The notes under the pieces: model-generated
Seen by the model: the letters and a program-made list of their open reading frames with translations, nothing else
The model's database searches: none
Told to the model about the DNA's origin: nothing
Shown here: one piece after another, positions 41,501 through 54,800 of the stretch
Numbering within the stretch: the first letter of the stretch is position 1
Layout: each line of letters starts with the position of its first letter
Program-made: the position numbers and the translations under genes
Assembly: GCA_026874595.1 (NCBI GenBank)
Contig: CM049311.1
Span: forward strand, 7,787,676-7,851,675
Direction of reading: 5' to 3'
Source: Sipunculus nudus
Lineage: Eukaryota > Annelida > Sipuncula > Golfingiida > Sipunculidae
DNA: 64,000 bases

Positions 41501-44500
41501 TGCTTATTTGCATGGATATTGACCATTAAGTGTTTTTATTAGTTTCTGCAGACTGGTGGAGCCACCTGTATTTTTTTGTTTTAATTTTTTTCTCTATTTT
41601 TTAGATATATTAATACAGACACAATCTCAGCCTGTTGGTTAATCTATTTGATGCTTCAGTTGAATGGGTATATTCTACCATTCAGATGATAAAATTTCCT
41701 TTAGCAAATCTCTTCCCAGTCAGCTTAGCGTCATGACCCATGGGTCACTTGTTTTTATTATGTGTACATGATTTTTGCATGCAGGCCCTGCAGGAGCTGA
41801 AGGACTTTATGATTGTTGGTGGGAAACCTGTAAAAAAGAAACAGAAACTCATGAGAAACCTGAGAGTAAGTATTGGTGTTGACACTGTTTGTACCACATG
41901 GGTAAAACTTGGTAACTTTATTTCTAAAGGTTCTTCATCTGTTTTTTTTATAAAGTAATGCTTTCATTTTTCTATGTGTAAATGATATGGAATATTTGAC
42001 CAACAATGAGATAAAATAAATCTAAATGGAAAATTATGAAATTTAAACACTATGCATGATAATAAGAATTAAGGTATATATACTGTATGTAGTATTTGAC
42101 AAATACACACAAACATACAATGGTGGCCACCTTTTTGTCTGCATGGTCAATTGGTCATGAATTCTTGCCACCCTCAGACCATAATGTAGCTCTTATGGAG
42201 TTTCCTTAGCCAGGCTTTATCACAATAATTTTTATTTAGCAAATTCATTAGCATTGTTTTGACATCATTCTTCCATATGCTAAGCAATATCTCTGAAACC
42301 TATTATTGATCTAACTTTAATTAAAATGGCAAGTGCAATGAAGAGTGCTTTATTTCCTGACATGGTTTTGCCTAGCTTGGTTGATCATCACATTTTATAA
42401 TTTTTTTTTTAATTTAACATTTTGACCATTCTACCATTAATAATAATGGCCCAAGGCTTCTCTCCATTGAAAATGTGGGAAACACTATACTCCATATGGG
42501 TGGGGGGGGGGGGGGGTGCTAAAATATACACATTTATAAATGCATTTACAAAAATTCCAAATTCCATTTAAACCAAAGGAGGTACAAATTTCATAAAAGA
42601 GGTACATTTAGTTTGGTGGGGGATTTCGTCCTCTAGGTTACATTAGAATGTTTACATCTATTCATATTTCCCAATCTTATGTAGGTCATAGACTTGTGTG
42701 TGGATTTCCTCAAGAAGCCTGCCTCAAATACAGAAGAGGATCATCAGTTGCTTGAAGCTGTGCAGCATGTCATGTATGAAGTCCTTGAAAACTATCTTAA
42801 AGGGGACAGTCGCAAGAATGAACTGTACTTTGCCAAGTACATCAGATTCTTTGAGACACAGTTCTCTTCGACAGTAAGGACTTAACTTGTTTAAATTTTG
42901 GAAATAATAATTATGATGTTCCAACAGCATGTGACATTTTCCTATTTAGAAGCTAAAACAAATTCTATAATCCAGTATGCATCGTTATAATATATGTAAA
43001 ATATTCATTATCCTGTAGATGATCATTTATTATAGTAAATATATATATATATAAATATGAATATGTGTGTGTGTGTGTTACATCCAATGATAAATAATTG
43101 AAAAGATTTTCATTGTTGACTGAAATGTGAATAAAATCTGTAAATAAAATAAATGAAAATATAAATTAGACTGGTTCTAGAATAATTGCTGTTTGCTCAT
43201 GAGCAAGTGTATGCAGTCTGTATTTGGAATTTTTTCATGGCAAACTTAACGTTGAAAGTTTATGTCAGACTGAAACACATTCTTTATTTAGATGAGTATC
43301 CGGCTCAAGGCTGTGACCATGATCACAGAACTGATCAGGGACAACTGGAAGATTGTCAGCAACATCACAAATGAAGACATTGATGAATTCATCAGCTTAG
43401 TCAGACAGTACAAGGTAACAAAACTGCAAGCATAGACTTTCTGCTTATCAAAGCACAATAGCTTAAAGGAATTATATTGTTGACTTTGAGGATTGTATAT
43501 ATATATTAACCTAACTTTTAGAATGAGACATGAAAAGTAAATAATTTTGTTTCTCTAGTTGTGTACTGTTAAAGAAATGTTTTATTTTACATTATGCACA
43601 TTCGCTCTTTCCCCTTTTATCTACCCATTTTGATGACAATTTGATTTGTTGTGATATGCTTTACTTTTCTGGGAATATCTTATCATAATGAATATGCAAG
43701 ATGGTCAAATGGTTTAGGATCTGCACAATCTGTACTTGATACACAGTAATCATATGTAATAATATATGTGATAGTTTAACTGTCAGCAATGTTGTGGACA
43801 AATTAGCAGATACATCACTGTAATATTTAACTATTTTAAATGATTACCTCAGCTGACTGAAGTCATTTGAGCTATAGCTATCAATCTTTGTCCGTCAGCT
43901 GGCCTGTCGTCTGTCTGTTAACAGGGCAGAAAATTTAATGACTGGACCCAGAATTTTTTTAACTTGACATTCAGGGAGGTCAATGAAAAATCTCCTTGGA
44001 AACCTGAACTTTTGATACAAAATCTCAAGTTTCTGAATAACTAAAGCTTTGCTTGCCATGATTATTTGCATGCTTATTGATTATAGAATGTTTCATCAGT
44101 TTCTACAGACTGGTGGTGCCACCTGTATTTTTTCTATGTTTTTAAAGCATATTTCTTCTCTATTTTTGAGACCTTCAAATGAAGCAGTTTGGCTTTTAAT
44201 AGGGCACAAACTGTAACTGTTAGACCTAGAATCTTCTAAGAGGTCATTGGCAAATATCCTTGGAAACATGAAATTAGGTCATAGTGACCAATTTTCTGCA
44301 AGATATATAAAAGAATGTGATTTGAGCACCATGTAAGACCAATTTGCATGATTGGTTACAGTTGGACCTAGAAACTTCTAATTTGATTAAGGTTCAGGGA
44401 GGTTCCTGTAAAAATTTTGTGGAAACCTGAAATAGTGTTACTGTAACCTATATTTTGCAATCTAAAAGAGAGAACATGATTTTAACACTCTTTTAGTCAG

Positions 44501-45766
44501 ATGGGCACAAATGGTAGCAGCTGCATGTAGAATAAGATCACTGTAACGTATGTCTGAATTCCATTGGCAAAATACATAATTTTGAGCACTTGGGATCAGT
44601 GGGAGTCATGTTACCTATTGCTCAAGGTTCCTTGAATTTAGCTGAGCATCACTGCCCATGGGCCACTTGTTTCAAATTATATCTTAAAACTTACATAACA
44701 GTTTTGGCTAAATTACTTTGATGATCATAAAAATACTAAATACAAAATATTATTGTCAAAGGCTTAAATGTGTGTGTGATGGTGTTACCCAGACAGACAC
44801 TCATGCTTGGGATAAAAAAGTTTTACCAGCTTATTTTAGGTATCAACATAAATGCAACTATTTTTATTGAATGTATGAAGATATGCTTGACTAAACAGCT
44901 TTGATATTTTTACATGATACATAACAGGACTACCGCTACTTGGATTTGCTTGGTGTTCTGTGTGTGTGTGATGGTGTTGCCCAGACAGACAACCAGACAT
45001 ACATTACAGAAAAGTGGTTATGCTCAAAACAGGTCAGTCTGTCTGTATAAAAATATGTCATGTATTCTCTCTTTAGAGATGGTGCATAACATGGCATCCA
45101 TTGTTTTGTTACATGTTAGTTCCATAGCATATTAGTGTTAACAAAACAATCATTTGCACCTTGAAACTCATATTTGTCTTATTTTACAAGGTTATAGGAC
45201 AAATATTCCAGCAAATTTAGTCCAACGTCATCTAAATAAATGTCACCATCAGTTTTTTAGTTGTGAAATTTTCCAGCAGTTACATTCTGAATAAATTGTC
45301 ATGTTTTTCCAGTTACTTTGGTCATGTTTAAGGCTAGTATACTAATGTGGTTTATTTCTATTATGTATTGCCTGTTTATATGAATCATGATGTACCTATC
45401 TCTTTGTTACCTTAATTAACTTCAGGGTGGAGTGTTCTACACAGAGATAGGAACTGCTATTGGCAAGGAGGATGACAGTGTATATGTGTCAATGAAGGAC
45501 CACACTGAGCAAGACACTGCAGACCCTTGGGTCACACTTGATGTCTTTGTTAAGGTAAGTCAAGATGTCTTTAATTCCAGTGTATCCATGGGTGTTATGA
45601 GAAAGCAAAAAGAAAAAAATTTAAAATATACCTCCCAATCAGGAATATTGACTCTTTTCTTACAAACATTTCCTCCTTTAGTAAAGTGCATGTTATTGAA
45701 TTTTGAGTTGAACCTTTTTTCATAATTATTTACTGTGTCTCTACTCTTCTAGTCACCCATTGGTAC

Positions 45767-45807
<41 letters not shown>

Positions 45808-48800
45808 ATAATATAAAAATGTGACTTGACCACAGGTTTGTTTAAATTGGAGTTGTGAAGTAGTTTTATTTAAGTATGTAATTTCTAGTATTTTCTGATA
45901 TTGCTGTGCATGTGTTAATCACCAGATTACTCATTTTTTTTCATCAATTTTTTGCAGAATACACGAGAAGATGGTGCTGGTGAGAAGATCAAATTTCTTA
46001 AATGCCAGCTGGATCTCTTTGGAGATTTGTGTCATGTGAGTGATTTTTATTTCAAAATTCTGAAGCAAACTGGTAAAAAAGGAAAGTATTTAAAATTGAA
46101 TTAAATGTTTGTTTCAGTCAGGGGAATATGTGAAGTGGGGGGCATGAACCCATCCTGAAGGAATTTTTACTTATTTACAGAAAGGAAAGAACCATTCATG
46201 ATATATTATACACAAGAACTTTCATATTGTTAACATTTAATTTACTAACAGACCATATGAAATCTCAGTCAAAGATACAGTATGTTTAGTTTAAACAAAC
46301 CTGTAAAACAAATGATTTTTGCACAATTGATCATTATTGTCCTGATTTTTATGATTATATTTAAATATTTTTTAAAGTATATTTTTTTCTTGTGTATTAT
46401 TCAGGGTCGCAATAGCTTTGCCATTGATGTCATCACCAAGTCCTTGAAGTATCTGACATGGAAGGAGGCGTATATCTGTTTGACCAACAGAAGGCTTCCG
46501 TCTGACCTGAGGGCGAAATACTGCAAGCTCATCATCAGTAAGTGGCTGTACGATTGAATCAGATTATCTACATGAATGTATATTTAAGCCTCTCTGTACG
46601 GAGGGAATCTTATATAGGTTAATGAGTTTATTTTTTATCAATATCAGGGTTAATTTTTATTTGTGACTTTTTTACTATACTGCAGTGCAAAAACATCAAT
46701 TACAATAAAAAACATTTAAAATTCTGCTTGTTAAGTGGTTTCACAGCTTTAAATTATGCAGTATTTGTGAAGATTTGTGAAGAAATTATGAAAAAAATTA
46801 GTACTCACTACTTCAGAAAAATAAATTTACTAGATTAAATATTAATGGTGTGTCAAAGGTAAAGTAATACCTATATCTGGCAATCAAACTTACAACATAC
46901 CAATCAGACCAGGGAACTAGTGTGTACAGAAAAGTTGGCACTAAAATTGTTCTGGTATTATGATTGTTGTATGTTCCTGAAGTGGTAAGAGGTAGGTTGA
47001 AATGCTATTAAGATACCTAAAAGTAAAAGAAAGGGCTTTGAATGATGTACTGCAAGTGAAATAACCACCCCCATGGAACTATAGCTATGAGGCAATATTA
47101 TAGTAGTTTCTAGATCAAGCGGTTGTGGCTTATATATATTTAGGTGCCCCAGTTTGCTCAAATAAAATTACTTATCTTACAAATCAAGTGGGGTAAGATG
47201 CTCCCAACGAAACCTTTACTCATTGGATGCAACTTCTTTCTCTCTTCTCTCCTCCCCCCCCCCCCCCTTCCAAGCTGACATGGTCCCAAAGACTTTCCCA
47301 TATCTGCTTGTATAGGCATGTAAGAAATAAGAGATGATACATTTATTAAACATGTTGTTCACTCTTTTGCCCAGTAAATTGATTAAATTGGGAAATGGAT
47401 ATAAAATGGAGAAAAGGAGAGAGTGTTTAGGGATCAGTTATGAAACTATTGTTTGTATAAAATTTCATTTTTTGTTTATCAGATCTGTTTGTGGATGTTG
47501 AGAATCACTACCCCATTCTGGAGCACCCAAATCTCAGTTTTGACTACAGTCAGCTTGGCTCTGACCACAGCTTCATCCAGGATCGCATACAGCGGGTAGG
47601 TGTCTGTGATTATCATCTTGTATAATATAAATTTTGATTTCTTGCCATAAGTGAGGTAGGTTTCCATAAGGAAGTCATTTCATTAGGTTCTTTAAAAGGA
47701 TGAGAGAGTCGAGGTGTTTACAGTTTTCACATTTACATGTTTTCCTTATTTTGTCTTATAAAAAGTTATCCACCAAAAGTTATGATCTTTGGGTCATGTG
47801 CTTGGCAGCATACCCTCCTGTAAACTCTGCCAGCTTCAGCAAAAATGTTGCTGATTACTGTGGTTGCCTTTTTGTTTGCGATGGTTTTATTTTCGCGATA
47901 TTCGCGAATGGGATTTTATCACGAATATGAAACCCTCGGGAATAAGCTGCCTTTTTATCGAGGACGAACAAGAGGATATGATGCATCTGCAGATTCTGCA
48001 CAAATGAATTTGTTATCACACCTCTGGAAACAAGGTTTGTAAATCAACAACATCATCTGTGGATGGGATCGCAACCTTCTCATACAAACACATAATGATA
48101 AGTGTCAAAACATCGATTATGAGACAGGTTATAATACAATGACTATAACTGTAATGAGTTAGGTATTGTGGGATTTATTTTTATTTTATAATAAATGTAA
48201 ATATTATTGTACTTTGATTTCATAGATTCTGGCTCAATCGCGAAAATGAAACCTTCGCAAAACATTCAAAATTTAGAAATCGCGAAATTTCAGCCTCGCG
48301 AATATAAAGCCAACCACAGTATATCCACCATTTGGGGTAGTTCAGAATAAAAAAGTTGTATGAGGAGATATCATAATGCCTCTGTTTGTGCCTCTGTCAA
48401 TCCATCAGTCCATAATATTGAATTTGGATGCATTTTAAGCCAAACAATTAAAACAAAATCTTTTTCTTTCACATATGGGTCACATATTGAGGTTGCAGTG
48501 TTCAAGGTAAGGCCACGGATACACTCCTTGTAACAGCTTGTGGATGAGTAATGAGCCAAAATTTTTATCACAAACATTCCACCTTTCATGTATGGCTGGC
48601 CTGCCGATATGGGAAGAACTGTCGTAGGTAGGCTTAAGTGGAGGGTGGAGGCATTGGTGAGTTTGGGCCCTCAACACAAATATTCCTTCTACCATGGGGT
48701 TCTGTCAAATCATAATACTGCCCCTGTATTGTTGTACATATGGTTTATTTGAACATCACAGATGGGTACAAAGGTGCTCAGAGTATTCGACCCCTACAAG

Positions 48801-51800
48801 ATAAAATATAACAAAACTGACTACCTGTTTATGCATTAAAGCCAAAATATAAAACAGAAAATGACTATGAATACTTATGGTGGTTGCACTGCATAGATGT
48901 CATATATCAGAATAATGCAATAAAAAGTCATTATATGAGACATTATATTTCTACCATCTCAAACAAACTGATGAAGGTCAAGGTCACTGGTCGTATACCC
49001 AAACAACTACATACAAAACCCGCTGACCGGCCGTTAAGCGCACAGAAATCCCAAACAGGTATCTGTCAGAGCAAGACTGCTAACATATGACATTTACCCA
49101 TAACAGAGGCCATATCAGTTGGCCAAATGACCAAGAAGAACAGGAGGTTACAAAATACAAATGTTGAATTTTGTTACGTAGTTTTAAACCTCATATTAAC
49201 TAATAATTAAGCCTAATAATTATGCGAAAATATTTAGGGTTAAGCATATAAAAACAACATTAAAAATGACATACCCGGTCCGTTCCGTGACCGTCTGTAT
49301 CACCCCTGACGGGCCTTCCTCATATTTCACGGGCTTGTCATTATATTAGATTGCCTGTTTCTTGTTCTTTTTTCCATCAACCGCGGGAAACGCAACATCC
49401 CAGCGAGTGGTGCAATCTTGGTGTCACGGCGAGCATGCTCCCTCCAGGAAACCTGTACCGCTGCCAGCACTGCGCATGCCCATAGTACAGATCCCTAGAT
49501 GAGAACAGACCCGCGCGACACCTGGGCAATTCTCTAGACTGGCGCTTCCGCCTTTTCCCTTTTTTTATTTTTACCCAGGAACCACTGGGATCCCCGACAA
49601 CCTTCCCTGCTGGATGTCTTTCGACCCGGAAGACAAATTATGACCGAACTTCCAATAGTATTATGGAACGAACCAGTGAGCCATAACTTATATGGACCGA
49701 CAATAATTAGCAACCTTACAGTCCAAAGGCGATACTTCTATAAGTATTATCTATAACTGCTTACTTCACTAACAATACTCAATGCATTGCTTCCTTCTAG
49801 CCCTGACCAATGTGTAGCATTAATTGGCTGAAGTCAGCTTGGTAATGAAACATCTATCTGGTATATGTAAAAACGCTACTGTAAAACATTTGGCATAACA
49901 AGTTTGTATAAGCTCTTTCTACCTCGTAAATATAAAACATGTACAATTTCAGTTACAAATAAAATGATTAGTATATAACAATTCTACCTGAATGAACACA
50001 TTATTCAAAGGTGTAAAGTCTGTAGCACTAATAAAAGCATTAACAACAATATTAACATTTTGAGCCTAGTACTGTCCTACTCTAGACTGTTTACAAGTTT
50101 AACAAATGTCATGTCAAAGCATAAAATGTATACCCGTAGCTTGATAAAATACATATAAAAATATACAAGTCTAAGATTCAACAAAATAAACGACTTACAA
50201 TTGAAAATGACTTAGTTAGGCTCAAGCTCAGAACCAGCTACAACTCGGTTCAGCCCAGCCTTATACTGGACTTATTTGATTGCCTGAGATTCTATAGTTC
50301 AATCTCCTTTGGTGTGTATATCTGCACATGCTACCAACAACTGTGGGATTACTAACTCATTAACCAGGTTTAAGATCAACAGTACAGTAGCTCAGCTTAA
50401 TGCTATTTTCTACATTGGTTGCTGTGATCTAAATTCACTATGTTTACACATGCGTATTAAATCCTGAGGCTGTTCATTTATAAATACCCCACTGTATGGA
50501 TCCTGTGATCTATCAGTGGTAAACGAAACAACATAAATAACCAGACCCAACAGGACACTGACACCTTGTGGACTGTCAACAACAAGAGCAATCAGGAGGT
50601 TACAGAATCATGGCAGGCGATGCACGGTATCCCTCAGGGTTGCGTACATCTCTCTCAAGGATTCTACTTGGGGTCTCAGGGCACTTTCTTTGAAGTGAGC
50701 TCCGCATATATAACGGGGACTGTTTAGATGATCTCGAGACCATACCTGGATATGTGGATGGTATGGCCCTACCGCTTGTTTGAGCAATCGGTTGAATTCT
50801 CTTGCTTTCTCGTTATACTCGTGCAGAGAGGCTTGGTTCGCATGCTGTCGCGACATGAAAGTTTTGTCTAAAACAGTAAGAAATATGATGACCTTTGGGT
50901 CTATGCCTAAGTCGCCCAGTTTCCTAACAAATAATTCAACCAAACGCATGAGTTCTTGGGGGGTCACTGCATTGTGAGACAAATCATTGGCCCCCAAGTC
51001 TACACAGAGTCCGTGTAGAATTCTGTTTCTTAAATTCCTCAGATACCTCCTAGGATTGCGCAAAACCTCACGGTACGTGAGTCCACTAAAACCTTCAAAG
51101 GTTATCACGTCATTGGGATGACTAAAAATTCGGCTTCCTTGTGTATTATCAGACCTGCACCTGTAGTGCAGTCTACGGACATGGCTGTGTCCGAAGTGTG
51201 CGAAGAACATTTTACTTAAACCAATTATCATGGAAGTAAAGGATAGGCCCGTACTCTGGTATCCCAGACAGTCAGGACGGAACGAAGCAGGGGTCAGTCG
51301 AAGGGGGGGGGGGGGGGTGCTGTTACTTTTACTTGTCTTGCTGCAAGTATCGGGGTAGGTGGTGAACATTGCCATGATGGCCGCGTGTCGAGCGTGAAGA
51401 GCGACGCAGAGTAGGTGTGGTGTCGGATTGTGTGATTCTTTGAGTTTGCGGAGCATGTTCGTGGGCAACAGTAGGGCCCAACGGAGATTGTGGCCCATCC
51501 CCAGGTGCATGGTCTTCCCGACGATTTGTAAAAAGGATATCGTACCCATAGTCAGAATCATGGTCACTGTCACACTGAGAAGGGCTATCCGAATCGGAGT
51601 CACTTGAACCTCCGCCTACTTGAAATTGGAAGTCCGCTTGTTGATCTCTAGGGGAATCTCCTCTAGTATCAAAAGTAAGCCTTTCACGATTGACCCATTT
51701 AATGGGTCCTCCAAGGGCTGGGCGGATCCCAAATATGTCCTTCTCTTCATTGTGATCTACTATCACATATGCATCATCAAAGAAATGGTCTTCCAGTTTA

Positions 51801-54800
51801 TGTCGTTTTGTAAAGTGAGATCTCTTAAGCAAGACCCGGTCTCCCTTAGTCATTGGTTTTGCACAGGCCTTTTGGTCCCATCTTCTCTTGTTTAATTCAC
51901 AAGAGGCTTCAGTACGAGCAGTACCAGTTTTATGAGCTCGTTGCAAGAGATCAGCTTGAGTCTGGACAAAGTCCTCATCCCAGTCCTGGTTTGTATTAGA
52001 CAGCAAATGATCTAACGGGATTGTTGGCTGTCTGCCAAACATCAATGTATATGGGGCAATGCCAGTGACTCTGTGTGGAGTCGAGTTATAAATGTATACA
52101 AGGTGTGTAAGCAGACTAGGCCAATTTCTACGCTTAGTAGAATCTAGCGACTTTATAAGCGCACAAAGTGTTTTGTTAAAACGTTCTGGTTGTGGGTTCC
52201 CACGCGGATGGTATCCGCTGGTCCGTGACTTTTTGATGTTATACAGTCTGCATAGTTCTCTAATGACCCGCGACTCGAAGGACATTCCTTGGTCGGAATG
52301 GATGCGGTTGGGTACTCCATAGTGTGAAAACCAGGAGTCTCTAAACACTCTGGCTACCGTGGTTGCCGACTGATTGGGGCAGGCTACTGCTTGTGCTAAC
52401 CTGGTGAAGCTATCAGTCATCACCAGTACATCCTCACATCCTCTCTGGCCTTTGTCTAGCTTCAGGAAGTCCACTGATAGTAGCTCTAATGGACGAAAAG
52501 ACACAATATGCCTCAAGGGGGGACGGACAGCTGGCGTGGGGGGTTTGGCCAATGTGCACTTAAAGCACTGTCTGATATGATGCTTTACATCTGCAAGCAT
52601 TTTAGGCCAATAACAGCGAGCCCAAAGAATGGCATAAGTGCGGTTCTGACCCTGGTGGCCCCATTGTTCATGTGCTGTTTCCAGAACCAGTTTTCTCATA
52701 GACTTTGGCACTAAAAACTGATCAACATGTTTGGAAACCTTATCACCGGTCCTACGATAAAGGAGTCCATTTACTTCGAGGAACAGAGGCCACTCCTTCA
52801 GCCAATGTTTAAAGTTGGGTGGAGACTCATAATTGACAATATGGCCGGGTTGCCAACCTTCAAGTCTCAATTGCCATAGTAATCCTATGGCTGGATCCTT
52901 TCTTTGGAAATCCGATAATTGCTCACGAGTGTATGAAGAGAAAACTCCTGGCGGAGGGATAACCACTTCTGAAGTGGAGTGTTTTACTGACTCGGCTCCC
53001 AACACATGGACTTTACTCTGATTCTGTAAATGCACTGGCATAACTGTACAGTTGGCCACCTCCTGTAGTATGGTAGCTACATTGAGGTGCTCTTTGCATT
53101 CTGGATACCTACTCAAGGCATCGGCTGATGCATTCAAACGACCACTTCGAAACCGAATGTCCAAATCGAAAGGAGCAAGCTGTGCCACCCACCGGTGCTC
53201 AGTGGCCCCAAGCTTGGCCCTCACAAGATGTGACAATGGGTTATTATCCGTAAAGACGATGACATGTCTGCCAAGGAGATACTCTCTGAACTTCTCTGAA
53301 ACCGCCCACTTCAAGGCAAGTAGTTCCAGCTTGAAACTAGAGTAGTCAGGGTAGTTTTTCTCTGTGGCTGACAATCCACGGCTTGCAAACGCAATAGGAT
53401 GAAGCTCGCCAGAGGCATTGTACTGAGCCAAGCAGGCACCGAGTCCTTTCAGAGAGGCATCGACCTCAAGGACAAAATCTTTTCCAAAGTCTGGAAATGC
53501 CAGTACGGGCGCATTTGTCAGTAGCCTTTTAAGGTGGTCAAATGCTTCTTGTGCAGCAGGAGTCCGGTATAGTGGCTTAACTGGCTTCCCTGCTTTGTCA
53601 CAAGCATCTTTAAGTAAGGCATGAAGGGGTGCTACAATGTGAGCAAAATGAGTAATGTACCTCCGATAATAGGAGCTCAAGCCAATAAAGGATCTTAGCT
53701 CCTCCGGTCGAGTTGGCACAGGCCAATCGACGATCTTTTTGATCTTAGCCGGATCCACACTAATCCCTTCGGCACTGACCACATGACCTAGATAAAGAAC
53801 CTTGCTCTGAAAGAAATGGAACTTCTTGCCGTTCAATTTAAGGTCATGCCGAATGAACCTCTCAAGCACTGTGTCGAGGCGAGATATGTGTTCATCAAAT
53901 GTCTTACTGAAGACTAGACAATCGTCTAGGTATAAAAGTAAGGATGTATAATTGAGATCCCCAAGCACATGTTCCATAATGCGCTCAAATGATGAGGCGC
54001 TATTTCTGAGGCCCATTGGGAGCCACATAAATTCGTATAATCCCCATGGGACGCGGAACGCTGTGAACTGGACAGACTCAGAGTCCATGGCCACCTGAAA
54101 GTAGCCATGGGCAAGGTCCATTGAGGAAAACAGTGTGGCATTGCTGAGGGCCTCCAGTGCCTCCTCAATGCGGGGCAAAGGGAAGGCATCTGGAACTGTC
54201 TTGGCATTCAGACGCCGATAATCGACACAAAGACGGATGGCCCCACTCTTTTTCCGGACAATAAATATAGGGCTCCCAAAGGGGCTACGAGATCTCCGAA
54301 TAATCCCTCGATCAAGCATCTTTTGTAGTTCAGCTTTCACCTCCTCGACTTCGTGGGGAGGGATCCTCCTATAAGGGAGGCTGATTGGCTTGTCATCAGA
54401 CAAGAGAATTCGATGGGGGATTAACGTACAGTGACCTAGATCATAGTCCCCACTGGAAAAAGCGGAACTCCTTTTATTGAACATTGCTGTTGCCTCTTCT
54501 GTCTGTTCTGGGTTTAGACCCCTGAGGGTCACTCCTAGCGGTAGCTGAATGGGCTCACCTGAGGGGGTACTATGGACTTCCCTCTCCTTACTGCATGGGG
54601 GTTCATTACCAGCATTGTTGGAATCTAACAAACCATCATCACCAACAGAAGGACCAGGTAATTTCTCAGATGGTGTGTAGATGTCCACTAACCCCACTCT
54701 ATGGACTGTTATCTGCCACGCATTAGGGGGAGAAACTTCAGCTACAGCATAGTCTCTAATACAGACTTCTGTGCAATTGGCTACAATCATATGTGAGGCA

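Larger units (their letters stand above)
38879..41784. other. Introns 12 to 15 (between exons 12 and 16)
   Basis: Intron 12 (38879-39557), intron 13 (39650-39868) and intron 14 (39995-40938) show no clear repeat. Intron 15 (40987-41784) is largely a partial copy of the palindrome-headed repeat. Confidence 0.6.
45033..47482. other. Introns 19 to 22
   Basis: Introns 19 (45033-45425), 20 (45555-45957, with a GA microsatellite at 45773-45802), 21 (46036-46404) and 22 (46538-47482, with a C tract near 47256). No other feature was recognised. Confidence 0.65.

Noticed and set aside
48884-49090. 68-codon open frame, repeated at 57521-57727
   Set aside because: Both copies are inside the two Gypsy-2 LTRs and antisense to the element. 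Their identity only reflects LTR identity.
51232-51603. Upstream part of the Gypsy-2 ORF3 reading frame
   Set aside because: It overlaps the pol C terminus in another frame and lacks SGNH features. The domain begins right after the Met at 51231.
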